Positions 1 through 6,132 of a stretch of DNA of 49,148 nucleotides are shown piece after piece. The notes below the pieces were generated by a model. That model saw only the letters and a program-made list of their open reading frames with translations, was not told the origin of the DNA and searched no databases. Positions within the stretch are counted from its first letter, which is position 1; every line of letters begins with the position of its first letter. The DNA is from a virus, in IMG/VR virus record IMGVR_UViG_3300018877_000054, positions 1 to 49,148 of that record, one strand, 5' to 3'. The translations under genes were made by a program, and so were the position numbers.

Positions 1-228
1 TTACATGGGAGGAAACAGATCTTCATACTTCACATCCGGATCAATCTTCTTGGCGGCCTTCAGCACCTTATGGACAGTGGTCTGCCGGGGTGCATATCCC
101 TTTTCTCCGGCCATCGCGTCAATCGTTTGCCGGTGCACGCCGCACTCCTTGGCAAATTCCACCGAAGTTTTCTTGTGGCGATCCAGCCACTTCCCAAACG
201 GTGTCCGGTACTTCCCCAGTCCAAACAT
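1..228 (-). CDS. Small helix-turn-helix DNA-binding protein
   Basis: A 75-residue protein starting MFGLGKYRTPFGKWLDRHKK. Residues about 16-45 read as a Cro/CI-type helix-turn-helix (TSVEFAKECGVHRQTIDAMA), so it probably binds DNA as a small regulator. The ATG at 228 is preferred because GAGGTGAGG lies just upstream; in-frame starts at 252 and 258 would add up to 10 residues but lack a good ribosome binding site. It is divergent from the gene at 381 across about 150 bases that hold no clear gene. The stop codon is the first three bases of the window, so downstream partners cannot be seen. Target unknown. Confidence 0.65.
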   Translation of the reverse strand: MFGLGKYRTPFGKWLDRHKKTSVEFAKECGVHRQTIDAMAGEKGYAPRQTTVHKVLKAAKKIDPDVKYEDLFPPM

Positions 229-380
229 TTTCCTCACCTCGTTAACCAGCATGGACAAGGCCGGAAAATTTCATACTTCATCGCGTGAAATAATTCATCA
301 TAATGGACAACCCGCGACGCATCTACATGTAACACATCCCCACCCCGCGCAGGGTGGAGCAACTTAGGGAGGTGCAGCGT

Positions 381-572
381 GTGGCAGAGCAACGCAAGAC
401 GGTGGTGTTCAACATCGACGATCCGCTGGAAAAGGCATGTCTGGAGTATGCCAGAACGATCAACTTCAGTAAGTGGGTAAAGGACCGGTTGAAGCCGATC
501 GTGTTGTCCCTGCAGGCGCAGCGAGCGCAAAAAGAAAACCGCCCCGGGGAAGGCGGTCAAAGCAAAGCGTAA
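381..572 (+). CDS. Small hypothetical protein, possible plasmid-type regulator
   Basis: A 63-residue protein with a GTG start at 381, chosen because GGGAGG at 367-372 sits 8 bases upstream; the ATG at 354 has no such site. The sequence KTVVFNIDDPLEKACLEYAR followed by INFSKWVKDRLKPIV has the strand-helix-helix pattern of ribbon-helix-helix proteins (the SKWVKDRL segment resembles their second helix), but this is a pattern guess only. The tail is basic and hydrophilic. It precedes conjugation-like genes on the same strand, and its last 16 bases overlap a tiny gene on the opposite strand. Confidence 0.5.
   Translation: MAEQRKTVVFNIDDPLEKACLEYARTINFSKWVKDRLKPIVLSLQAQRAQKENRPGEGGQSKA
529..557 (-). 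terminator. Intrinsic terminator of the 22-residue peptide gene
   Basis: ACCGCC (538-543) pairs with GGCGGT (552-557) around a C/G-rich loop. On the minus strand the stem is followed by a T-rich run (complement of 529-537). It lies inside the 3' end of the plus-strand gene at 381-572 and ends exactly at the stop codon of the small minus-strand gene. Confidence 0.6.
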
Positions 573-625
573 GCGATAGTTGCAACGCTACCAATGATCA
601 ATCCGATTCCAAGTCCGAGCAGCAT
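557..625 (-). CDS. 22-residue single-helix membrane peptide
   Basis: Starting at ATG 625 this reads 22 residues, beginning MLLGLGIGLIIGSVATIA, almost entirely one hydrophobic, glycine-rich transmembrane helix. AGGAGG (minus strand, complement of 632-638) sits 6-7 bases before this ATG; a second ATG at 631 is too close to it. The terminator directly at the stop codon supports a real transcription unit. The shape resembles the very short DUF3789-type phage and plasmid peptides, but the family call is tentative. It overlaps the end of the convergent gene at 381-572. Confidence 0.5.
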   Translation of the reverse strand: MLLGLGIGLIIGSVATIAYALL

Positions 626-696
626 GCTCATCCCTCCTGTCAGTTTTATTTGACAGGATGCCCGACCAGGGCAAAACCATACGGAGGTGCATTGTT

Positions 697-1131
697 ATGA
701 TCGTGCGTATCAATGGCGTGCCTTTAGCACCGGCGGCCGGATATGAACGGGTGGTGGTAGTGAAACCAAACCCAAAGTTATCGCAGCTCGCGATCACGCT
801 ATGGACGGTCGCGGGCAGCTTGATGACCGCAGCGCCAGCGGCGGCGGACAACGGGAGCATGGCATCCGTTCTAAAGATGTGGGGCAGTTTCAGCCCGATG
901 TTCGGGACACTCCAAGGTCTGGCGCTTGTAATCGGGACGCTCGGGCTTCTTGCCGGGATCGTGATCGTTATCTTCCAACGTCGGTTCGGCAGGATAACAC
1001 TCATGACGGCTGGCGGCATAATACTGGGGACGGCACTGGTACCATCGATGGTGCTGCTCCTGTACTTCCTGGGGGCGATGTTGAACGACGCGATCCAAGC
1101 AGGGATACAGTCGACGTTTCTACAAAAGTAG
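697..1131 (+). CDS. VirB2/TrbC-like two-helix membrane protein
   Basis: 144 residues from the ATG at 697, with GGAGG at 683-687 nine bases upstream. Residues about 27-51 form a hydrophobic signal-like segment ending in TAAPAAADN, a plausible signal-peptidase site. Two further membrane helices follow (GLALVIGTLGLLAGIVIVIF and the segment around IILGTALVPSMVLLLYFLGA) separated by a short basic loop (QRRFGR). Cleaved signal plus two helices and a small size is the usual plan of VirB2/TrbC pilin-like subunits of type IV secretion systems. The next gene is a conjugation-type ATPase, which supports the call. The exact family is not certain from sequence alone. Confidence 0.55.
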   Translation: MIVRINGVPLAPAAGYERVVVVKPNPKLSQLAITLWTVAGSLMTAAPAAADNGSMASVLKMWGSFSPMFGTLQGLALVIGTLGLLAGIVIVIFQRRFGRITLMTAGGIILGTALVPSMVLLLYFLGAMLNDAIQAGIQSTFLQK

Positions 1132-1148
1132 GTTGGTCCGTTGTCAGA

Positions 1149-3239
1149 GTGGTCCCGCGCCTCTCCACGACCAACGAAGATGTGGAGTATTTCGCGGCAC
1201 CGCTGGCTGACGGGTATCAGGAGATCGTGGATCTTATAGCTGCGGCTGCCAGAGGGTGGCGCTGGCCGGAACGGGAGCGCATTTTCTGGGAGACCATCAT
1301 AGCCCGGGACCAGTACGAGATCCGGATGGCTACCCCGGATCACACCGCTGAGCTGGCGCAGCAACAGGTGGAGGCGACATGGCCGACCGCCGTGCTAGAG
1401 CCGGCAGAGGATGATCATCTGGCCCCGTTTGGCCCTGACACGGATGGTTGGCAACTTCGCCTACGGTTTCCCCATTTCCTCTCACTCTCCACGGATCGGC
1501 GCAAGTTGGCCTCCCTCCCCCAACTGCTGGAACTATCCCGGCAGTTCCGTGAAGATGATTATGCCGTCGTGCAGTTTGGGTTTCAGGCGGCCGAGCCGGA
1601 CTGGTGGAAAGATGCGGCGACGGACCGGCGGGAGTTCGATCGCGGGTACAAACCGAGAGGCTGGCGGAAGGTCGGCCACCTATCCGAAGCTACTGAGCAG
1701 AAACTGGCCGGTCAGGGTTTTGACTTTGTGCTCCGCGTGCTCGTCCGCTCGGCCGACCCACGCCGGCGGCAGCGTCTTGGTCGGGGCTTGTGCGCCGCTC
1801 TTGCCAGTCTGAACGGAGACAACCAACTGGATGCCCGCCGAGTGCCCGGGTGGCGGCTGAAACGTTTTCTGCGCGATGCGCGCGCCCGGCGGATCGCCGT
1901 CCCCTTTTTATCCTCGCGCCGCGACATTATCACCCCAGCGGAGATCGGCCGACTGATCCAGTTGCCGCCCAGGTCACTGCAGGAAGAGTACATGGGAGTA
2001 GCCGCCAAGTCGCAGCGGGAATCAAAGGCACCGGCGGAAGTACGACGGGGCGGGCTGAAACTGGGTACAGTTGAACAAAAGGATGGATCGTATGAAGTGT
2101 ACATGCCAACCGACAACCACGACGAGCTGTGCTTACCCCGGGTGGTCATCGGCGGCATGGGATCGGGGAAGACGCGGGGATACGGTGCCAACCTGATCGT
2201 GGAGGCGGTCAAGAACGGGTTCGGCGCCCTCAGCATCGACCCGGCCAAAGGGGAGATCGGAAACGAGGTTGAGGCTGTGCTACCTCCGGATAAGGTAAAG
2301 AGGATTCGGATTGATGGCACCGTACCGTTTGCCTTGGACTTTTGCGAGGTGAGATATTCGCCGCGGGCTCGGAACCGGTTGGCTAACAGTGTGATCAGCT
2401 TCTTCAACACCGCCACCGACGAGGCCGGCGCGCAGACGGCCCGGTTCTTACGTGCGGCAATCATGGCCATGCGGACCCCCCGGCTGTCCGAAGTGCTCCG
2501 CATCTTCGAGGACGATATCTACCGGGAGGAACTGGTGGCCGGCATGCCGCCGGGCATCCACCGGTCCACCCTGGAAGACTTCGGGCGGATGACCGACGGC
2601 CGCCGCGCGCAAGTGCTGGCCCCGATCCTCAACCGGTTGGATACCATCTTGGGAGATGAGTACCTGGCGGAGTGTTTCGACTCGGAAAACTCGCTGGACA
2701 TGGTCGTGCTCATGTCGGAGCCGCACGCTGTCATCATCGACGTGCCGAAGACCGCGCTTGGCTCCGAGGGTGTGGATCTGATCGTGAACTTACTGAGTGT
2801 GAAGATCGATCTGGCCATGACGCTGCGCGAGGAAGCCAAACAGTTCCCCTTTTTCGTCATCTATGACGAACCGCACCAGTTCCTCCGCTCTACGCGCGCC
2901 TGGAAATCGGCAGCCGTGGAGTCGCGGAAGTGGCGTGTGGGGTACGTCTGGATGTTCCACTCTTGGGAGCAGATCCCGGGCGATCTGGCTGAGATCATCC
3001 GTAGCGCCGGGCCGCACTACCACATCTATCGGGCCAGCAAGAAGACGTTCAACGAACTGCGTGAGGAGCTGGCTCCGTACACAGTTGAGGACTTCGTAAA
3101 GATGCCGCGGTTCCACGCTCTCAACGTGCTTCGGGTGGGCGACGAGCAGCATGTCGTGTTCATGGGGCATATGTCACCGCCGCCAAGTATGCAGCGAAAC
3201 GCATCACCACAACACCCCTCGCCGCACAATGCAGCATAA
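1149..3239 (+). CDS. HerA/VirD4-type conjugation ATPase
   Basis: About 697 residues. A Walker A motif, GGMGSGKT, is near residue 335 and a Walker B region, FFVIYDEPHQF, near residue 567, followed by a sensor-like stretch (GYVWMFHSWEQIPGDLAEII). This is the layout of HerA/FtsK-superfamily DNA-pumping ATPases used in conjugation (VirD4/TraG or VirB4 type). The N-terminal third (VVPRLSTTNEDVEYFAAPLA onward) is a soluble domain I cannot name. The start is uncertain: the frame is open far upstream but there is no ATG after 801, and GTG at 1149 lacks a clear ribosome binding site. Coupling to the gene ending at 1131 is likely. The protein probably powers DNA or protein transfer with the membrane protein at 697. 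Confidence 0.7.
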   Translation: MVPRLSTTNEDVEYFAAPLADGYQEIVDLIAAAARGWRWPERERIFWETIIARDQYEIRMATPDHTAELAQQQVEATWPTAVLEPAEDDHLAPFGPDTDGWQLRLRFPHFLSLSTDRRKLASLPQLLELSRQFREDDYAVVQFGFQAAEPDWWKDAATDRREFDRGYKPRGWRKVGHLSEATEQKLAGQGFDFVLRVLVRSADPRRRQRLGRGLCAALASLNGDNQLDARRVPGWRLKRFLRDARARRIAVPFLSSRRDIITPAEIGRLIQLPPRSLQEEYMGVAAKSQRESKAPAEVRRGGLKLGTVEQKDGSYEVYMPTDNHDELCLPRVVIGGMGSGKTRGYGANLIVEAVKNGFGALSIDPAKGEIGNEVEAVLPPDKVKRIRIDGTVPFALDFCEVRYSPRARNRLANSVISFFNTATDEAGAQTARFLRAAIMAMRTPRLSEVLRIFEDDIYREELVAGMPPGIHRSTLEDFGRMTDGRRAQVLAPILNRLDTILGDEYLAECFDSENSLDMVVLMSEPHAVIIDVPKTALGSEGVDLIVNLLSVKIDLAMTLREEAKQFPFFVIYDEPHQFLRSTRAWKSAAVESRKWRVGYVWMFHSWEQIPGDLAEIIRSAGPHYHIYRASKKTFNELREELAPYTVEDFVKMPRFHALNVLRVGDEQHVVFMGHMSPPPSMQRNASPQHPSPHNAA

Positions 3240-3245
3240 AAACAA

Positions 3246-3273
3246 GGCCTCCAACCCTTTCGGGAAGGAGGCC
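3246..3273 (-). terminator. Stem-loop after the ATPase gene
   Basis: GGCCTCC (3246-3252) pairs with GGAGGCC (3267-3273), with an inner CCC/GGG stem on a TTTC loop. A T-rich run follows on the minus strand only (complement of about 3236-3245), so it is a better terminator for leftward transcripts, although no leftward gene is visible upstream of it. On the plus strand it may still stabilise or end the ATPase mRNA. Confidence 0.45.
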
Positions 3274-3550
3274 GTAGTATCCCCAAACGCTCGCCTTCGC
3301 TAGAGCGTATGCGCGGCGGGACGGTTTTATGACTTTTTTGGATGGCCATACTTTCCGGTTCGTCAATTTACTTATGCACCTCACCTGGCAACTTCCCTCA
3401 GGAGTCCTGAAAATAGCCACATTGTCCACCTAAGACTTGATTTATGTAGCCGACGTCTTTGGAACCAGAGGAGTCAACTCAAGATCTATTCAATTGGTTC
3501 CATGTGATCACAAATAAGACGAGTGTTTTGTTTATATAATAAGATAGCCA
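3274..3550. other. Gene-free stretch left of the RNA repeats
   Basis: I see no convincing gene on either strand. It contains a short ACGCTC/GAGCGT inverted repeat (3287-3308) and becomes AT-rich after about 3440. The left prophage boundary probably lies here or close by, but I found no core repeat shared with the sequence next to the integrase. Confidence 0.4.
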
Positions 3551-3579
3551 TTGACAACGAACATAAGTTCCTGTACGAT
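3551..3579 (+). promoter_or_regulatory. Sigma-A promoter reading toward the tandem RNAs
   Basis: TTGACA (3551-3556), a 17-base spacer, then TACGAT (3574-3579). Transcription would start near 3586 and run into the first structured repeat at 3646. A weaker TATTCT at 3630-3635 lies about as far ahead of copy 1 as the -10 box of the second promoter lies ahead of copy 2. Confidence 0.6.
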
Positions 3580-3645
3580 GGAAAAGCCTGTAGAGATCGC
3601 TTTCTGGTATACAAAATCACGAAATTGCGTATTCTGTTCCTAAGG

Positions 3646-3721
3646 GGCATGGCAGGTCACTTCCGAGCGGAAGCTCCTTTATAAGTGGCAGCACTAATGA
3701 AGTGTGGGATCCTCCCATGCC
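3646..3721 (+). ncRNA. Structured RNA, copy 1 (DUF3800-associated)
   Basis: A 76-base unit folding as a multi-branched RNA. The outer stem is GGCATGG (3646-3652) with CCATGCC (3715-3721). The second stem is CACTT (3658-3662) with AAGTG (3683-3687), enclosing GAGC/GCTC closed by a GGAA tetraloop (3669-3672). The third hairpin is CACT (3692-3695) with AGTG (3701-3704). The tetraloop is GNRA only on the plus strand, which fixes the orientation. A second copy 52 bases downstream keeps the core and changes stem bases in a compensating way. The neighbour is a DUF3800 gene. I recall a set of predicted RNA motifs named after DUF3800 genes; membership is inferred, not tested. Confidence 0.75.
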
Positions 3722-3736
3722 TCCCATAATTATCTA

Positions 3737-3764
3737 TTGACGTATTTTAAATAAAGTCTATAAT
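3737..3764 (+). promoter_or_regulatory. Sigma-A promoter for the second RNA copy
   Basis: TTGACG (3737-3742), a 16-base spacer, then a perfect TATAAT (3759-3764). The predicted start near 3771 is only a few bases before the outer stem of copy 2, so the RNA would begin almost exactly at its own structure. Confidence 0.7.
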
Positions 3765-3773
3765 TATAAACAA

Positions 3774-3850
3774 GGACGGCAGGTCACTTCCGAGCGAAAG
3801 CTCCTTTATAAGTGGCAGCATCACATTGTTGATGTGGGATCCTCCCGTCC
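3774..3850 (+). ncRNA. Structured RNA, copy 2 (DUF3800-associated)
   Basis: A 77-base unit with the same core as copy 1. The outer stem is GGACGG (3774-3779) with CCGTCC (3845-3850). The inner stems are CACTT/AAGTG (3785-3789 with 3810-3814) and GAGC-GAAA-GCTC (3792-3803), with a hairpin CATCA/TGATG (3819-3823 with 3830-3834). Four stem pairs differ from copy 1, and each differs on both sides so that pairing is kept. The spans from the promoter at 3737 to the terminator at 3869-3894 predict a stable small RNA of about 120 bases, converging on the DUF3800 gene. Confidence 0.78.
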
Positions 3851-3868
3851 CAATAATTCTAACCTAAC

Positions 3869-3894
3869 AGCAGCCCATGGCTGCTTTTTATTTT
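3869..3894 (+). terminator. Intrinsic terminator of the small RNA
   Basis: AGCAGCC (3869-3875), a 3-base loop, GGCTGCT (3879-3885), then TTTTATTTT. The T-run exists only on the plus strand, so it ends the RNA transcript, not the DUF3800 gene. It overlaps the last codons of that gene from the opposite strand. Confidence 0.85.
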
Positions 3895-4691
3895 GGTTCG
3901 AATAAATGTTTGTAATTATCTTTGTATTCAAATGGATGATAAAGTAGCCCTCGCCAGCTCCAATTAGGTAATTGAGCTGCATTCCAATCCAGCACGTACT
4001 TCAGACTTCTTTTATATGAAAACAAGCTTGTTGAGCAATCATAAATGCATAGGGATTTTTCACAAGTTTTACAGGATGCGTCAACATTATGAAGATAATC
4101 AGACAATGCTCGTAGAGATATACCTGAAATAAAGTCCGCGAATCCGAGAACGGGATCTGTCTCAGGATTTATCCAGTTAGGTTTGGAATGACGCGGATGG
4201 GATCCCGTATGGTAACGAGACACCATTGATATATATGTACGTAACGATTCCTGTGCAAGTCGATCAGTATTTCGATCAATCGTTAGCTTTGCTCTCGAAT
4301 TTGTTCGTTGTAAAAACCATGCAATGCGTTTAAACATTAATCCATAAAGATAATTCATTAACAAATTAGGATCTTTTATAAACCCAGGACCTGTGGTTTC
4401 ATGTTTGTTACAAATTACATTGGAGACTAAAAAGTCTGGGGCGTTTTCATCAATTTTTTTCAGGAATCGTCCGAGTAGTTTGTCATCCTTTTTTTGTTGA
4501 GGTTTCAGTTTTTTCCATTCTAATGGAGCCTTCATTCTTAAAACCTTATGTTTATATTCACTGATGATATTTCGAAAACTATCAACATCTTCTTCTTTCA
4601 CCAAAATTGCTGTTACGATATAAAAATCGGTGGATCCATTAATCCAAGGGACCTGCTTGTCCCCAGATTCTTCACAAAAAATATGCCACAT
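3888..4691 (-). CDS. DUF3800 domain protein
   Basis: 267 residues. The N-terminal strand reads IFCEESGD, matching the family's usual opening (an acidic residue then SGD), and LGFADFISG at 182-190 matches the late (Q/F)xADxxxG motif. With D139 in LTIDRNTD, these conserved acids (E7/E8, D139, D186) have the spacing of an RNase H-like nuclease core; catalysis is inferred and the family has no settled function. Four cysteines at 207, 210, 215 and 219 could bind zinc. It follows the winged-helix gene by 9 bases in one operon from the promoter at 5132-5160. No terminator for its own strand is visible, and its 3' end overlaps the terminator of the convergent small RNA. AT-rich base use differs from the phage genes, suggesting acquired cargo. 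Confidence 0.85.
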   Translation of the reverse strand: MWHIFCEESGDKQVPWINGSTDFYIVTAILVKEEDVDSFRNIISEYKHKVLRMKAPLEWKKLKPQQKKDDKLLGRFLKKIDENAPDFLVSNVICNKHETTGPGFIKDPNLLMNYLYGLMFKRIAWFLQRTNSRAKLTIDRNTDRLAQESLRTYISMVSRYHTGSHPRHSKPNWINPETDPVLGFADFISGISLRALSDYLHNVDASCKTCEKSLCIYDCSTSLFSYKRSLKYVLDWNAAQLPNWSWRGLLYHPFEYKDNYKHLFEPK

Positions 4692-4700
4692 AATCTACCT

Positions 4701-5108
4701 CTACCCCTTCTTCTCTTTAGAATTATCCGTTTCTATATAATTTAGTTTCAAAAAAGTCACCGAGGACGAAGTGTAGTCAGGCTGTATTCGTTCGATTAAG
4801 CCAAAGCGGCGAAGTTCATCCATCCATGTTGAAATAGTACGTTCTGATTTGCCGAAATACTCCCCTATCTGTCTTAATGATGGCCAACATTCTCCAGATA
4901 TAGTACGGCTAATAATCCCAAGATAAATATATAGCTTCAGGGCGTTTCCAGAAATATCCCTTAACAATCCCGTATCCCTAAATTCAGAGAAAATAGGGAA
5001 CCATCCAGGCTCCTGTAAACGCGCTGTCTTTTTCTTTTCATAGTTAATCATTAGCTGTTTCGCTGTTGTATTCGTGAGGTAATCGGTTCGGGTTGTTCTA
5101 CTCATCAT
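4701..5108 (-). CDS. Winged helix-turn-helix protein of the DUF3800 operon
   Basis: 135 residues. The middle (GNALKLYIYLGIISR, then WPSLRQIGEYFGKSERTIST, then ELRRFGLIERIQP) is a winged-helix DNA-binding domain of the kind seen in replication-initiator and phage HTH proteins. The ends are charged and probably flexible. GGGAGG lies 6 bases before the ATG at 5108. A near-consensus promoter sits immediately upstream, and the DUF3800 gene follows in the same operon. It is probably the transcriptional regulator of the operon, perhaps also of the small RNAs, but no operator can be shown. Confidence 0.7.
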   Translation of the reverse strand: MMSRTTRTDYLTNTTAKQLMINYEKKKTARLQEPGWFPIFSEFRDTGLLRDISGNALKLYIYLGIISRTISGECWPSLRQIGEYFGKSERTISTWMDELRRFGLIERIQPDYTSSSVTFLKLNYIETDNSKEKKG

Positions 5109-5131
5109 AACCCACCTCCCTATTGTTTATT

Positions 5132-5160
5132 ATCATAATAAAATAATATTGGGTTGTCAA
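5132..5160 (-). promoter_or_regulatory. Sigma-A promoter of the wHTH-DUF3800 operon
   Basis: Read on the minus strand: TTGACA (5155-5160), a 17-base spacer, TATGAT (5132-5137). It lies 24 bases before the start codon at 5108 in AT-rich DNA. Confidence 0.75.
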
Positions 5161-5216
5161 TATTCTTCATACTAACTAAATGAATTTAAACCCACATCTC
5201 ATTTTTAAGCAAAGAA

Positions 5217-5246
5217 GTCCTCCAGCGGATCTCTCCGCCAGAGGAC
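5217..5246 (-). terminator. Terminator of the small-gene operon
   Basis: GTCCTC (5217-5222) pairs with GAGGAC (5241-5246), with an inner GCGGA/TCCGC stem. A T-rich stretch follows on the minus strand. It lies just after the stop codon at 5248. Confidence 0.65.
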
Positions 5247-5247
5247 A

Positions 5248-5490
5248 TCACTCGTAAGGCCGGTACTTCTTCCGCAGCTCATCCGCCTCCACTTTCCGGG
5301 CTTCAACGTCGGATCGGAAGAACAGTTTCGTCGCCTTCTCCTCGATAATCGGCTTCAGCTTCCCTCGCTGCACCAGGGAATTAAGGGCCGTCCGGCTAAT
5401 CTCCAGGATTTCTTGTGCCCGAGAAGACGTCACCACCTGCTCACGTATGAACCGTGCCAGTTCTTCTTTGTTCTCAAAGACGTATGACAT
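5248..5490 (-). CDS. Small HTH (helix_turn_helix_17-like) protein
   Basis: 80 residues from the ATG at 5490, or 81 from GTG 5493; both lie 5-8 bases after AGGAGG. The sequence SSRAQEILEISRTALNSLVQRGKLKPI with later LFFRSDVEA is the MerR/excisionase-like fold that reads a recognition helix and then the basic strand preceding R-S-D-V. It may regulate late-region or lysogenic conversion genes. It overlaps the stop codon of the upstream membrane gene, so it is translationally coupled, and a terminator follows. Confidence 0.6.
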   Translation of the reverse strand: MSYVFENKEELARFIREQVVTSSRAQEILEISRTALNSLVQRGKLKPIIEEKATKLFFRSDVEARKVEADELRKKYRPYE

Positions 5491-5666
5491 CACCGGTTCC
5501 TCCTGAACATAATTCGTTTGGCTATGACCAGGACAACAGAAAGTAACATCAGTACATCAGCCACGGTCTGGAACGCTGATCCGAAAGGCCACTCTCGCGT
5601 AAACAAATACAAGATAGCGACAATGATGATCAACGCATCGGTGTTAATTCTTGCAAACCAGTTCAT
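5490..5666 (-). CDS. Small membrane protein, unknown
   Basis: 58 residues from ATG 5666, or 61 from an in-frame TTG at 5675; neither start has a good ribosome binding site. Two hydrophobic segments (ALIIIVAILYLFTR and TVADVLMLLSVVLVIAK) and a basic tail RIMFRRNR suggest a two-helix inner-membrane protein. Its stop overlaps the start of the HTH gene at 5490. Function unknown; its position just after the lysis genes fits an accessory lysis or superinfection role only by location. Confidence 0.5.
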   Translation of the reverse strand: MNWFARINTDALIIIVAILYLFTREWPFGSAFQTVADVLMLLSVVLVIAKRIMFRRNR

Positions 5667-5725
5667 ATTGTGCAAGGAAGTGTGGTAATATTTTTATGGA
5701 GGGGTGGTTTCCCACCCCCGGCGGC

Positions 5726-5887
5726 TCATTTTCGCTTTCCGTGCTTGCGAGGCTTGGAGCGATTTTGAGCCTTTTTCTTGTTCTCCATCTTTTCGATGAT
5801 GTCCATCACCGTTTTGATGATCGACAGCACCGAGGCGAGGATGCCGAGTATCAGGAGAACAATTTGGAGTTTCCCTTGTTCGAACAC
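5726..5887 (-). CDS. 53-residue membrane-anchored basic protein
   Basis: A GTG start at 5887 follows an AAGGAGG site (about 12 bases upstream). Residues 8-30 are a hydrophobic helix (QIVLLILGILASVLSIIKTV), followed by a strongly basic tail (MENKKKAQNRSKPRKHGKRK). This is a common plan for small phage membrane proteins near the lysis genes. A good promoter (5913-5941) lies directly upstream, so it can be expressed on its own. No family recognised. Confidence 0.55.
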   Translation of the reverse strand: MFEQGKLQIVLLILGILASVLSIIKTVMDIIEKMENKKKAQNRSKPRKHGKRK

Positions 5888-5912
5888 TTCCTTATTTCAC
5901 CTCCTTGACTAT

Positions 5913-5941
5913 AATATACCATATCTATTTACAATCTGCAA
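5913..5941 (-). promoter_or_regulatory. Promoter upstream of the 53-residue protein
   Basis: Minus strand TTGCAG (5936-5941), 17-base spacer, TATATT (5913-5918). It sits between the lysis-operon terminator and the small gene at 5887, indicating separate transcription of the leftmost genes. Confidence 0.5.
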
Positions 5942-5951
5942 TAGGTTGAAT

Positions 5952-5988
5952 AAAAAATTTGCCCCCTAGTGGACTTCCACCAGAGGGC
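5952..5988 (-). terminator. Strong terminator of the late/lysis operon
   Basis: On the minus strand a 12-pair stem (5961-5972 with 5977-5988, some G-T pairs) with an AAGT loop is followed by AAATTTTTT. It ends the transcript of the holin-amidase genes. Confidence 0.8.
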
Positions 5989-5996
5989 GGCAGTGG

Positions 5997-6131
5997 TTAC
6001 AAAAAGGATGTAATGATGTTAACGATCTGCCGTTGCTGCTCTTCCGTCAGCAGTCCGTAGCTGCCAACAATGGCGAGCACGCCGGTCACGATCAGGAGCA
6101 CACCCCTCTTGTTCTGTTTCAGCCAGTCCAT
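5997..6131 (-). CDS. 44-residue lysis-cassette membrane protein
   Basis: Starts at ATG 6131 two bases beyond the amidase stop, with AAGGATG in the amidase 3' end as its likely site. A short basic start (MDWLKQNKRG) leads to one membrane helix (VLLIVTGVLAIVGSYGLL) and an amphipathic tail. The position directly after endolysin and before the terminator suggests a second small holin, antiholin or spanin-like helper; the role is inferred from location. Confidence 0.6.
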   Translation of the reverse strand: MDWLKQNKRGVLLIVTGVLAIVGSYGLLTEEQQRQIVNIITSFL

Positions 6132-6132
6132 C

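Noticed and set aside
1110-1150. Programmed frameshift joining the VirB2-like gene and the ATPase
   Set aside because: The only candidate, CTACAAAAG before TAG, is not a good X-XXY-YYZ heptamer and there is no stem after it.
3160-3429. Minus-strand 89-residue reading frame
   Set aside because: Composition is unlike a protein, no ribosome site, and it overlaps the ATPase gene; regarded as a shadow.
3646-3850. CRISPR-like tandem repeat
   Set aside because: Only two units of about 76 bases with stem covariation and no constant-length spacers; the units fold as RNA and have separate promoters.
3551-4691. Type III toxin-antitoxin (ToxIN-like) system
   Set aside because: RNA repeats lie opposite to, not upstream of, the protein gene, there are only two, and the protein is DUF3800, not a ToxN-type endoribonuclease.
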